In this document: positions 33,503 to 44,286 of the stretch, in pieces
Position numbering within the stretch: the first letter of the stretch is position 1
Layout: every line of letters starts with the position of its first letter
NCBI RefSeq assembly: GCF_001522545.3
Contig: NC_031772.1
Location: forward strand, 1,379,707 to 1,443,706
DNA length: 64,000 bases
Direction of reading: 5' to 3'
From: Parus major
Lineage: Eukaryota > Chordata > Aves > Passeriformes > Paridae
Position numbers and translations under genes: made by a program
Notes under the pieces: generated by a model
Databases searched by the model: none
What the model was told of the DNA's origin: nothing
The model's input: only the letters and a program-made list of their open reading frames with translations

Positions 33503-36500
33503 AGCAGGAGCTGCAGAATATTCCTGGACAGTCATTTATTAATCCTCAAAACACACAGACTAATCACTGCACAGAGCCTGCACACCTCTGGGAACTGTCT
33601 GCCAGGAGAGAAAATACCTGAGAACATTTATGGGATCAGCAATAAATGCACCAAAACCTGTGAAATCACCACAACTCTTGGATTGTTGGGTTCCTTTGAG
33701 CCACGGGCCAGGCTGATCTCACAGTGCCTGCAGCTCTCCACATTCTGCATCCTTTGTTTGCTCAGCAGTTGACCCTCTTTGAGAAAAGAGAAATCTGATA
33801 CAATTCTGAGTTTACTGCTTAGGGACAGGATCAAAACAGGGATATCAAAGTCCTGTGCAGGCTGGAGCTTTCAGGGTGGTATCAACAATTGAGGAAGGGA
33901 GATCTGCAGCCTTTAGGGTCACTTGGTACAGAACAAATGAGAAAAGCACCCACAATGCTGTCACAAAACCTCTTTGGCTCCATTTTCCTGCTCACTCCAA
34001 ACACAGGAGTGTTCAGTCTCTACCCATCATTCATTTAACAACGATGAACAGGAAAATTTAAATTCCCTTCTATTACGTTATAGACCAAAATCCACAGTTT
34101 TTGTAAACCTCATTTCTTCAGTCCCATAATTCCAGAAAAAAATAAAAATCAGCAAGCACAAATGGCATTTTAAACAGCAATACTCACTGAGAGTATAGAC
34201 AAACAAGTCAGCACCTATTACACTGACAGGAGCTCAAATTGGTTGGAGCTTTGACAAAAATCCGTCTAGACCTTTTCTTAAAAACAAGCACATCTAAAAA
34301 GATCAGAACAGCTTTTAAGCTCAAATGCCAGGTTTTTTGAAAATGCGCAACAGAACAAATAATTTTTGGTATGGGGAGAATTAAAAATGACTGAAAGAGA
34401 TCAGAAATAAAGGAGATTTGTAAACAACCATCTTCCTATTGCATCCTTGCAGGGTTTTCCCTTATTCCCAGGCTTGCTCTCAATCAAGCTGTTCTTCAGG
34501 GCTTGCAGAATTATCACATGCTCTGGTGTATCTCTGGGAGAAATGTTTCATCTGCTTCCTCAGCACTCTCAGCCCCTGCACTGGAGGTTTCCTGCACTGT
34601 TTTATTCCTGCCTCAGCTCACACAACAGGAGTTTATTTCCTCTTGACCCTGTCCATGAGAAGGAGCAGCCTTGTGCCCGTGGCTCCATCCCACCCTGCAC
34701 CAGGACAAGGCAAAGGGGGGATTTGTCTCTCACAGCCTTTTCAAGAATGCTGCAACATGCAAAGGAACAAAACACGCTGTGATAATTGCACTGTGCATCT
34801 CTTCCTGCAGAAATTCTGCTGGCAACTTTCTACAGCACAATAACACCACAGGATTACAGGATTTGCTTCTGAAACTGTTCTAGAAACTGGTGCATTAGGC
34901 AGGAGGAGAACTCAGATCAGATGAGCAGAAGGCCACAGAGAGTGGGTGCCAAAAGGCAGAACTCAAAAAAAAAAATGGATAAAATCTCTGCTATGTAAGT
35001 AATCCATATTTTATGATTGATGGGCTGTAAAAGATGAGCCAGCCAATGGAGATTGGAGACTGTCACTGAGCTGGTGACACAAGGGGCTCCCTCCTTAAGG
35101 AGCCCTCTGCCTGTAACCTGAGCAGGACTTTTGCCCAAATTCCCTTTGTTTGCTCCATTTACTCACAGTAGAACTAAGCAAGTAGTCCACCTCCACCTGT
35201 AGGTACCTCACAGCATTTAGCACAGACAGAAACTCACTTAGAAACAATCACCATACTTTCCATGGGAAAAAAATCATTCTTTTTTCAAATTGTATTTTTT
35301 TTTCCCTCAGCATTCTTATGATTTAGCTTATTTTGTTTTCAGCCAATGATTAGCTAAGATTTTTTTTCTCTAAATTCTCCTTCCATCCATCCCAGCTTTG
35401 ATAAAATTGAAATTTGTGAGGACATTTTCCAGATATATCTAGTGGAAACTATTAAAAGAGGGGCAGATAATATTAGACTTCATTGGCAGGCTACCAGGAA
35501 GGAAAAAAATCCAGCCAGAATGTTGTTATCTCAACTACTGTGAACAGAACTGGTCTCAAGTCAAATGACCTTCACAGATGTCCCTTTCCTCACTCTGAAA
35601 CACTCCATTATTCTGTGTAGCAGCATCTGCTGATGGAGACCTGGCCTGGACCCTGAGCTCAGGGTGACAGAGGAGAGCTCCTCACCTCATGACCCCACTG
35701 GGAGCTCGGGGCACTGTCAGCCCCTCCTGTCAGATCCCCTCCTCTAAAACACTGAGGAGCTTTAAAGATGGAGCTGCTCTCTGGGAGGAGATGCTGCAGG
35801 TGCAGGCTCTGCATTGGAGACCCTCCTGCCTTCCCCTGCCTCTGTGCAAACATTTCCCTGCGCTTGTTTTTCAAGTGGCATCTCAGAGTGGAGGAGATTC
35901 TCCCTGGAGTGCATTTTCCTTCTTTACCATCACTCTCCTCTATACAAACAACAGATTGCTTTGCTGCTGCCCTTTAAATTTAGAGAATAAAAATCCCCCA
36001 CTGCAGCTGCCTGGTGCTGGGGGAGGGCTGTTCTTCCACAAACTCCCTGGGAAGCCAAAGAAGCCCAGCCTGGCTCGCTGTCCCTCTGCAGAGGGAGCAG
36101 ACCTGGAATTCTCCCCCTCGGAGGATGATCCAGGTTTGCTCACAGAATTGCTGGAAAATCGTCCCAAACATCCCTGAGCTGCTCTGCAGTTCCTTCCTGG
36201 ACTGTTTCTAACCCCAGCACAGTGATAATGTTGGATAATTGTCTGCAGGGACTAAGGATTACTGGGGTTGAGCCTCCTGTAGGATTGCACCTTAGGAAAG
36301 GTGGGGTTGGTTTTTTTTTGGATGCAGGGTTTGCATAAACCGCTAATCCCATAAAATAACAGTGCAATACTGAAAGATTCAATTGTCTCCACAAGTTTCA
36401 ACTATTTCACTGCCAATATATTTCTGCGAGGGCTCCTCAGAAGCTCTGAGCAGGCTGCCAAAAGGAGCTGCAAATTTGACAGGAAGGAGACCCTCCAGGA

Positions 36501-36620
36501 AGACTCAAATCCCCAAAAGGAGGGAAAAAGCCGTTTCATTTGGCAATTATTTTCCTCTGGTTCTAAAACCGGTATCTTCCTGCTTTTCAGAGAATTTTTC
36601 ATGATGCCTTTCTTCTCTAG
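33503..36620. other. No gene seen
   Basis: Unique DNA. The GC-richer stretch 35640-36200 holds a 163-codon open frame (35689-36177) with no recognisable domain and overlapping frames on both strands; I do not call it a gene. Confidence 0.5.
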
Positions 36621-36674
36621 AAGTCAATGGCTTAGTCAATTTTCAATTTCAACGGCCTTAACAGCCATTGACTT
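36621..36674. repeat. Inverted repeat with 12-bp perfect arms
   Basis: AAGTCAATGGCT at 36621-36632 and AGCCATTGACTT at 36663-36674 are exact reverse complements with a 30-base loop rich in TCAATTT. A SOX/TCF-like AACAAAGG follows at about 36684. It may be a structured RNA, a paired binding site or chance. Confidence 0.8.
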
Positions 36675-37238
36675 TTTTAAAAAAACAAAGGCTTATTTAA
36701 ACCTCTGGCTATGATTCCTCCAGCTGCTAAAGCCGTGGTCAGCAGCCTCCACCACAAAAATAGCTCCTCTGCCTCCTCAGCCTCTCACCACTGGCGATCA
36801 CAAGTCTGCCAACCCTGATATCTTCTTTTGCCTCTCTGTTCTCACGGAAATGTTGGGTCAGGAAGTTAAAAAATATGAGAATTTTCTTTTTTTATCCTCG
36901 GTCGTTGCGTTCCTCTGGGATTTAAGGGACATTAGCCACGAGCTCTGCTTTCACTGCAGAGAAAGGGAGAAGGCAAACATCAGAGCTGGATAAAGTGATG
37001 GAATAAAAGCCAGTAAAGTGCTTTGATGACAAAGGTTATGCAAGCGTGAAGGAACACTCTTACACTGCTCATCAGTGGGGAGGAAGGGACTTTGAAGCAC
37101 AATTTAATGGCTGAAAAAAGGCAGGAACTGACCGAAAGTTGGGGTTTGGGTAGGAGGTGCACGAGGGACAGAACGCACAGCGGCACCGTGAATCACCTGG
37201 GATTATTCTGACGTGAAGAAAGGAGCTGGTGAAACACC
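36675..37238. other. No gene seen
   Basis: Unique DNA, nothing recognisable. Confidence 0.6.
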
Positions 37239-37344
37239 AGACCTCTAAAACCACGAAATTGTCATGGACTTTAAAACCACATAATTGTCATGACCTCTAA
37301 AACCATGTAATTATCATGGACTTTAAAACCATGTAATTGTCATG
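37239..37344 (+). repeat. Short minisatellite with alternating 27- and 25-bp units
   Basis: Four units start at 37241, 37268, 37293 and 37320. They alternate between ACCTCTAAAACCA and ACTTTAAAACCA forms, each ending near AATTGTCATG. The pattern A-B-A-B gives a 52-bp higher-order period. Confidence 0.93.
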
Positions 37345-38634
37345 CCCAAACCTCAGGCAAAGCTGGCTGCACCAGAAGCCTCCTCTCCAGGGGCACTGAA
37401 AATCAGACAATACCTGCCAGAGTAGAAAGTCAAGACAAAGCCAAAAAAAACACTGTAAGCATGAAAATAAAATCAAAATAAATATCAAAAATTGGTACTA
37501 AGGTGTTTTTTAAAACACTTAAAATTCACAAATCTGTCCCGCTGTACTGCTCCAAAGAGAAATGGAGAACAGGCCAAATAATGTAAAATAAAATTGGATA
37601 TCTCAGTGTATATTTTATTAAATGCTGGATAGAAAATCCCTGTTTCTTGATAAAACCAGGAATATCCAGGTCTGTTTAGTCTGGGGTGTGACACCAGCCC
37701 AGGGCTCTGTCACTGACTGCAAGTGAAATCCTTCCCCCACTTTACGACCTCGGGAAACAGGAGATGGAAAATATCATGTGGAGACCATTAAATCAACCAC
37801 AATTTGCTTACTTAGCAACACTTCAGCAATTAAAAGTTTGGAATATATGTAGGTGCATATAAAAAAAAAATAATGGGAGAAAAAGGACTTTTAAATCACC
37901 CATAAATTTCAGTCTTTCCTCCCATTTTCCACAACCTGATTTATAAATCTAATGTTTAAATTTCAAGCAACTTGCCACTAAAAGGAAAAAGAACATGGGA
38001 AAAAAGGGGGGGAAAATATGGCAAGGCAACCAAGCAGAGGTTGTTAAAACAATTTTGTTTTCCTACATTTTTTCTTCCTTTAACTTTATGGTTACAGTAG
38101 ATTTTTCTGTCATACAGAGGCCTTGTTTCTAGAAATAATGGACTTTCTCAAGAAAAAATTGCCTTTATTCTTAAAATTCTGTAAAAATCAAATGCAAAAT
38201 ATATCAAGTTCCCTTCCAAATTATGCCTTGAAATAATTTTGATGTATTTTAATAAATTTTTAAGTAATGTTTGCTTCTGAAATGTAGCAATGTTTTATGA
38301 CATTTCTTTGATCTATACTGAATTTTATCTATTTTTATGGTACTATAGAATGCACCTCGTTCATATATTGACATCTTTTGATGTACTGAAGTCTTCATAT
38401 AATTTTTGTTCCACATCATATTTAAAAAATAAAATGGGTAAAAAACCATATGGAGAATATTTATATACTGCATGCAGCAGATCACAAGTAAATTCAGTCG
38501 GTTTTTCATGAATAATAGAGAACAGAATTCTGACTGGAAGCAGCTGCAGGCACCTGAACCCAGCAGCACTCAGAGCAGTAACCTGGGTTCTGTCCCAGGC
38601 TGTGTGTGAATTCTCCTGGAATTCCATGGCATCC
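37345..38634. other. No gene seen
   Basis: AT-rich unique DNA. Confidence 0.6.
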
Positions 38635-38866
38635 AGAACCATGGAATGGGTCAGAAAGGAGCTTAAAACTCATCCAGTGCCACCCCAGCCATGGCAGGGA
38701 CATGTCCCACTGTCCCAGGAGCTCCCAGCCCCAGTGTCCAGCCTGGCCTTGGGCACTGCCAGGGATCCAGGGACAGCCCCAGCTGTGCCAGGGTCTGCCC
38801 ACCCTGCCAGGGGACAATTCCTGCCCAAATCCCATCCAGCCCTGCCCTCTGGCAGTCTAAAGCCAC
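38635..38866 (-). mobile_element. CR1 LINE, 3'-terminal fragment
   Basis: The plus strand reads AGAACCATGGAATGGG, CCATGGCAGGGACATGTCCC, GTGTCCAGCCTGGCCTTGGG, CACTGCCAGGGATCCAGG, GGACAATTCCTGCCCAAATC and CCCTGCCCTCTGGCAGTCTA. These follow in order the reverse complement of the avian CR1 3' end as found widely in songbirds. The element is 5'-truncated (at about 38866), the usual outcome of incomplete reverse transcription. Overlapping open frames through it (38602-39005 plus, 38506-38900 minus) are by-products. Confidence 0.85.
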
Positions 38867-39039
38867 TGGACTTCAAAGTTTTGCAAGCAGACAGACACAA
38901 TACTCATTTGTTCCCACTTTGTGCAGTGGTGTTTTCATTCCTCCTCTCAAGGAGAGGGGGAGAAAAGCCTGGGTGGCTCCAAGAGACCTGGGAGAGCAGC
39001 AGTGACAGAGGGACAGGACTGACAATCCCTGTGCTCTGG

Positions 39040-39296
39040 NNNNNNNNNNNNNNNNNNNNNNNNNNNNNNNNNNNNNNNNNNNNNNNNNNNNNNNNNNNNN
39101 NNNNNNNNNNNNNNNNNNNNNNNNNNNNNNNNNNNNNNNNNNNNNNNNNNNNNNNNNNNNNNNNNNNNNNNNNNNNNNNNNNNNNNNNNNNNNNNNNNNN
39201 NNNNNNNNNNNNNNNNNNNNNNNNNNNNNNNNNNNNNNNNNNNNNNNNNNNNNNNNNNNNNNNNNNNNNNNNNNNNNNNNNNNNNNNNNNNNNNNN
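39040..39296. other. Assembly gap (257 N)
   Basis: A run of N. Flanks are GC-rich (CCCTGTGCTCTGG left, CTGCCCTGTG right) and share a CCTGTG word, but no tandem array is visible. Confidence 0.99.
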
Positions 39297-40020
39297 CTGC
39301 CCTGTGTTTACCTGGCAGGTAAATCCTGCCCAAAGCTCAGCAGTGCTCCCAAGCTCTCCATCCCTTCCCAGATCGCCAGCCCTGCACCCTCAAAGCAGCC
39401 AGCTGAGCTGCTGTCTCACAAAGGAAGCGTCTGTTGTAAAGATTTCATCTGGCAAAAGGGATTAAAGAGAATTCTGGCAGTGGCTGCTCAGTGGGGTGGG
39501 CAGGGGATGGACCCTGGGCAGCTGCAACCATCAGAAACAAAGCACAGCTTCTGGAGGAACCCCAAACCAGCGGAGGTGGAAACACCAGGACGCTGTGGGC
39601 GAGTGGGATCCGGATGGCAGAGTATCCCAGGGGAGGAAAACAGCTGTGAAGGCTCAAAGGGAGAAGGATTTGGCACAAAGGGAGATGCACAAGGCTGGAC
39701 ACAGCAGTGGTGGCAGCCCAGTGTCCCCAGCATGGGGGGAACGGGGACCTGCAGTGTCCCAGAGCACGAGCGTGGATCCACTGGGAGAACACAGACTTTG
39801 AGAGAGGAGAGCACCAGAGTGGAGAAAAGAGCAGCACAGAGCTGGAAATGTTACCAAGCACATGCACTTACACAAAATTCTACATATCGTACTTCATCCT
39901 TGCACGTCTTAAAAGAACACAAGTTCCACAGGTTTTATAATCACTCCAATGATGTGATCTTATTTTCAATTGTATTACCAAAATCTGCTGCTTCTCCTCC
40001 TCTCCTTTCTTGGTTAAACA
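39297..40020. other. No gene seen
   Basis: A GC-richer patch to about 39850 with chance open frames on both strands (39480-40025 plus, 39445-39867 minus), then AT-rich sequence. Confidence 0.55.
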
Positions 40021-40024
40021 ATTA

Positions 40025-40038
40025 GTTGCCATGGAAAC
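40025..40038 (+). promoter_or_regulatory. RFX X-box motif
   Basis: GTTGCCATGGAAAC fits the RFX-family X-box consensus (GTTRCCATGGYAAC-type) with both half sites. A weaker related site, GTGACCATGGAAC, lies at 40119-40131. The motif sits in a repeat-free AT-rich block (39880-40140). RFX factors act at ciliary and neural gene enhancers; a role here is inferred from the motif only. Confidence 0.45.
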
Positions 40039-40167
40039 CAATATATTTCTGTATGGACACCAAGTTGTGGCACCGACATGAATGTGAATTTCTCCTCTTT
40101 CTATAGATGGGGACAGTGGTGACCATGGAACTGACTTCATGTGGGAAACAGCTAAACAACAAAGAAT

Positions 40168-40250
40168 ATTAAATTAATATTTAATATATTAAATAGATAA
40201 AATTAAATTATTAAATAAAATTAATGATTAAATAACTAAATTAAATAATT
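40168..40250. repeat. A/T low-complexity tract (ATTAAAT-rich)
   Basis: Composed of ATTAAAT, ATTAAT and AAATTAA words. Simple sequence. Confidence 0.85.
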
Positions 40251-42080
40251 TGTGACAACAAATAATATTAAATTTGGATAATGTTGCAATGCTGTGCAAA
40301 TAACAGAATAAGAAAAGAACTTATTTAACTTATTTTAATGGTAATGGGTATAGATTATATACTGAGAAAGTAATTCATATTCCTCAATTTACAGCTAATT
40401 TAGCAGTCCCATCACTTTTGAAAAGGGACTCAGGATCATCTCCACAAAGGAGAAATCAGGTATGTCTTGGACCTCAAATAACAACAAGGCATGTGGGGTT
40501 TTTTTCCCCCAAATTTCGATTATTTTGTTGAAATTTCACCTGGCTGGTGAAAAGGACAGGAATGGCTCTCAGGAATGAGGTGCAGCCCCTCCAACACCAA
40601 CATTCCCCTCCCAGGGGTTCCCAGGGGTAAAGGTTGGATGTGGGAGCTGCTCCAGAGCCATCCCAGCCCTGCTCCACAGCAGAGCTCCTGTCCCTGCTCC
40701 ACAGCAGATCCAGCCAGACACAGCCAAACCACAGCATTTATTGCTGCCTTTATTTCAACATGAAAAGGAATGTCAGAGGATGAAACTCTGACTGAAAGCT
40801 GCTCAAAGGCTGGGAACACTACCCTGCATTTTCAGAATTGCAACTGCATAAATACAGTGCTTAATTTACTCTTTTTATTTTTTTTTTTTGGCAAGGGAAG
40901 GGAGAGGTAGTGATTTAAAAAGATATAAAATAATGTGGAAAAGAAGAATAATCACGTTTTGGATAAATTTTGCATAAGATCACTTTAAAATATTTACAAG
41001 CTCACAATTTTGAGCAGTTTTCTCAGTCTCACCATTCCTATCTCCCAAATACTTTGTTTCAGATTAGCTGGAATTATCAATTCATTTAGAGTGCTTTTCC
41101 TGCAGGGTATAGAAATGGATAAATGGGGAAGAGCAGAAGGAAAAAGGAAGTCAACAAGAAATTTTGTTTAAAAAAGCAAAAGTCCTGCTTCTTCAGCATA
41201 TTTCTTCAGAAGCTAAGAAAGTGAATTTCTGTAAAGCAGCTAAAGACAGGAGAAATTGTGTAATAACCCACAGTGACAGAATGGAAATCTGTGCAAAGAT
41301 TGGACATTCCAATTCAAATCTCATGAGGGTTTTTTGGGTTTTCTGACACCCACACCCTCTTATTTCTGCCATTCCTTTTCTGAAAGGCAGAGCCACAAGG
41401 CAGGTGGAGGAGGCTGGAGCAGCCCTGCCTCTGGAAAGAGAGCTGGAAATTGAACATGGGATGTGGCAGGAACGTGCCAGCCTGCCAGCACAGGAGTACC
41501 ACAGGGAAACACGAACACATGGAATATCCACAGCAGGAATTCACCTTAAGCTCCAGCAAGAAATTCTCTAACTCAGACTGCCAGGGGACTTGGGAAACAT
41601 TAATTATTTTATGTTGTTATTATCCAGTAATTATTCAATTATTAATGGTGCAAAAGTGTGGCTTTGTGCTCATTGAAAGCCAACAGAAATGAACAGGAAT
41701 TGTTTTGCTAAGGCAGTGGACACATCTCTGTCTATCCAGACAAATCCATAATTAAGCTTTCAGATCAAGACTGATTTTTGTGGCTCTCTACATTGTATTT
41801 CTGACTCCTTCAGCAGCCAACCAAGAGTTCAGGAAGAAGATTAAATGTGTAAGCCAGCACTACACACATGGACTGAGGCTGCAAAAACAGAAGCACTTAC
41901 ATACCAGCAGCTCTTCAGCTTTTGTTCCTTAGCACAAAGTTCCCAGCGCTTGGCTGAAGCCCATTTTGACTTTTGTATCCATCACATTTCAGGAGGGAGA
42001 AATAATTTCAGCTCCTCCCTCCACCCTTTGGTTGCACTCACAGAATGAGTGCGCTGAAACCGGGGTGAACGGTTAATGAG
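40251..42080. other. No gene seen
   Basis: Unique DNA with a T tract at 40871-40890 and a GC-richer patch at 40580-40720. Nothing recognisable. Confidence 0.6.
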
Positions 42081-42103
42081 ACAATAACATCACAATAACA
42101 TCA
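42081..42103 (+). repeat. ACAATAACATC tandem repeat, left part
   Basis: Two copies of the 11-bp unit ACAATAACATC before the gap. Confidence 0.9.
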
Positions 42104-42476
42104 NNNNNNNNNNNNNNNNNNNNNNNNNNNNNNNNNNNNNNNNNNNNNNNNNNNNNNNNNNNNNNNNNNNNNNNNNNNNNNNNNNNNNNNNNNNNNNNNN
42201 NNNNNNNNNNNNNNNNNNNNNNNNNNNNNNNNNNNNNNNNNNNNNNNNNNNNNNNNNNNNNNNNNNNNNNNNNNNNNNNNNNNNNNNNNNNNNNNNNNNN
42301 NNNNNNNNNNNNNNNNNNNNNNNNNNNNNNNNNNNNNNNNNNNNNNNNNNNNNNNNNNNNNNNNNNNNNNNNNNNNNNNNNNNNNNNNNNNNNNNNNNNN
42401 NNNNNNNNNNNNNNNNNNNNNNNNNNNNNNNNNNNNNNNNNNNNNNNNNNNNNNNNNNNNNNNNNNNNNNNNNNNN
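42104..42476. other. Assembly gap inside an A-rich tandem repeat (373 N)
   Basis: A run of N with the same 11-bp family of repeats on both sides. Confidence 0.98.
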
Positions 42477-42646
42477 ATCATAATAACATCACAAAAACAT
42501 CACAAAAACATCACAAAAAAATCACAAAAAATCACAAAAAATCACAAAAAATCACAAAAACATCACAAAAAAATCACAAAAACACCACAAAAACACCACA
42601 AAACCATGACAAAACCATCCCAGTAACATCCCAGTAACATCCCAGG
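42477..42646 (+). repeat. ACAAAAACATC / ACAAAAAATC tandem repeat, right part
   Basis: The unit drifts from 11 bp (ACAAAAACATC) to 10 bp (ACAAAAAATC), then to ACAAAAACACC and finally CAGTAACATCC. This gradient of variants runs outward from the gap. Confidence 0.93.
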
Positions 42647-43882
42647 CTGCCCCTCCCCGTGCCCTGCTGTCTGGACAGACCTGCAGCCCAACAGAGTAAA
42701 GATCTACAGCGACACGACAAAAATACCTCCAGCTATTCCCCAGGTGCTGTCTCTAGCTGTTGTCAGAAGGACATTTTAAATATTTTTGCCTCCTTTTCTC
42801 AGGAAAGACAGCTGCCACAATGGCACTGTGATGTGCAAATTGGCGCTTTGAGCAGCCAGAGCTCTGAGGGATGTCAGTCATACCTGGGAACTTTGGAGCT
42901 GATTGACCAATTACAACCACTATGACAAAACCTGCAGCTTGGCAGAACACTCAGTTCCTGACTGGGAGGGTGCAGGGGACAGGGAATCAGCAGAATGATA
43001 GAGATTGAATATCAAAATTAGTGCATCTTCCTACAGCGAGGGCTTCTGGGTCAGCTCCATAGTTCTCCCTTCAACAAATAATTAACCAGAATTAATTATG
43101 GTGCTTGTTATCTATTTTTCAGCTAGAACATGGGAAGGGTTTAAAAAGGCTGTGGAAGAAGGGGCAATTGGAGGTGGGAGGAAATGGATGAGCTTGTTAA
43201 CAGTTCAGGAGAGCTCCAAAAATATGGGATGTGGTGCTGAAGAGACTAACAGAAAAACTGCAGGAAGCCCAAGTCCATTAGGCACAAATCAATTTTTGTA
43301 ATCATCTTGCCTGCCAAGCACTCCAAGATGCTCGAGAGCAAGTTTCTCCTCAAAGAAACCATGCTAAAAACAGTCTTTTCAAAACTCAGCTCTGGGATGA
43401 AGATGTGCTGAGGAAAGGTGCCATCATTACCTGTCCCACACCTCTCCCACTGCTTCAGGACCCCATCCCCTGCCCCTCAGTTCCGTGCTCTGCTGCCCAC
43501 CAGGAGGGTGAGGGACTGGCAGCACAGCAGGTTTTGCCCTCAGGAATTATTGTAATAAAGGGAGGAAATGTGCAGGGCTTTTGAAACACACAGTGTTGTA
43601 CAAAGAGGGAATGGGGCAGGGACAGGAGCAGATCCAGGCTCAGCAGCCAGAACAGACCTGGGGATTGCAGAGGCTGAAAAGCCAATCCACGTATGAGACT
43701 GAATTCCTGAGCACCCCCTCTTCCCCCAGCCCGTGTTTCTTGTCGATCACTTTGTGTTCCACTGCAGAAGGAAACACCAATGGCAATGAGGAGGTGTCTG
43801 GGGAGGCACAGCAGGAGCAATGGAATAACACCTTGCTGATCCAGTGGATCACTGGAGCAGTGACACTCCCTGCAGTGGCTCC
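42647..43882. other. No gene seen
   Basis: Unique DNA with a GC-richer patch at 43430-43680. Open frames here (43455-43952 minus, 43581-43934 plus) overlap on opposite strands and show no domain. Confidence 0.55.
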
Positions 43883-44286
43883 ATTCCCATGCAATGAGTT
43901 GATCTGGGTCACCATTTCCCATGGAATGGTTTGAGCTGGGTTTCCATTTCATTTCCCATGGAATGGTTTGAGCTGGGTTTCCATTTCATTTCCCATGGAA
44001 TGGTTTGAGCTGGGTCACCATTTCCCATGGAATGGATTGAGCTTCGTTTACATTTCCCATGCAATGAATTGATCTGGGTTTCCATTTCCCATGGAATGGT
44101 TGGAGCTGGGTTTCCATTTCATTTCCCATGGAATGATTTGAGCTGGGTTTCCATTTCCCATGGAGCGGATTGATCTGTGTTTCCATTTCCCATGGAGTGG
44201 TTGGAGCTGGGTTTTCATTTCATTTCCCATGGAGTGATTGGAGCTGGGTTATCATTTCCCATGGAATGGTTGGAGCTGGGTTTCCA
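43883..44286 (+). repeat. 32/37-bp minisatellite, twelve units
   Basis: Twelve units, almost all beginning TTTCCCATGG and containing GAGCTGGG. Eight are 32 bp and four are 37 bp, the longer form having an extra TTTCA at the end. Starts are 43883, 43915, 43952, 43989, 44021, 44053, 44085, 44122, 44154, 44186, 44223 and 44255. Most units carry an NcoI site (CCATGG). Open frames on both strands (43986-44230 minus, 44170-44385 plus) are repeat artefacts. Confidence 0.95.

Noticed and set aside
35689..36177. 163-codon open frame on the plus strand
   Set aside because: Lies in a GC-rich patch where opposite-strand frames are also open; no domain, signal peptide or splice context recognised.
39480..40025. 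181-codon open frame on the plus strand
   Set aside because: Low-complexity composition, overlaps equally long minus-strand frames, no recognisable family.
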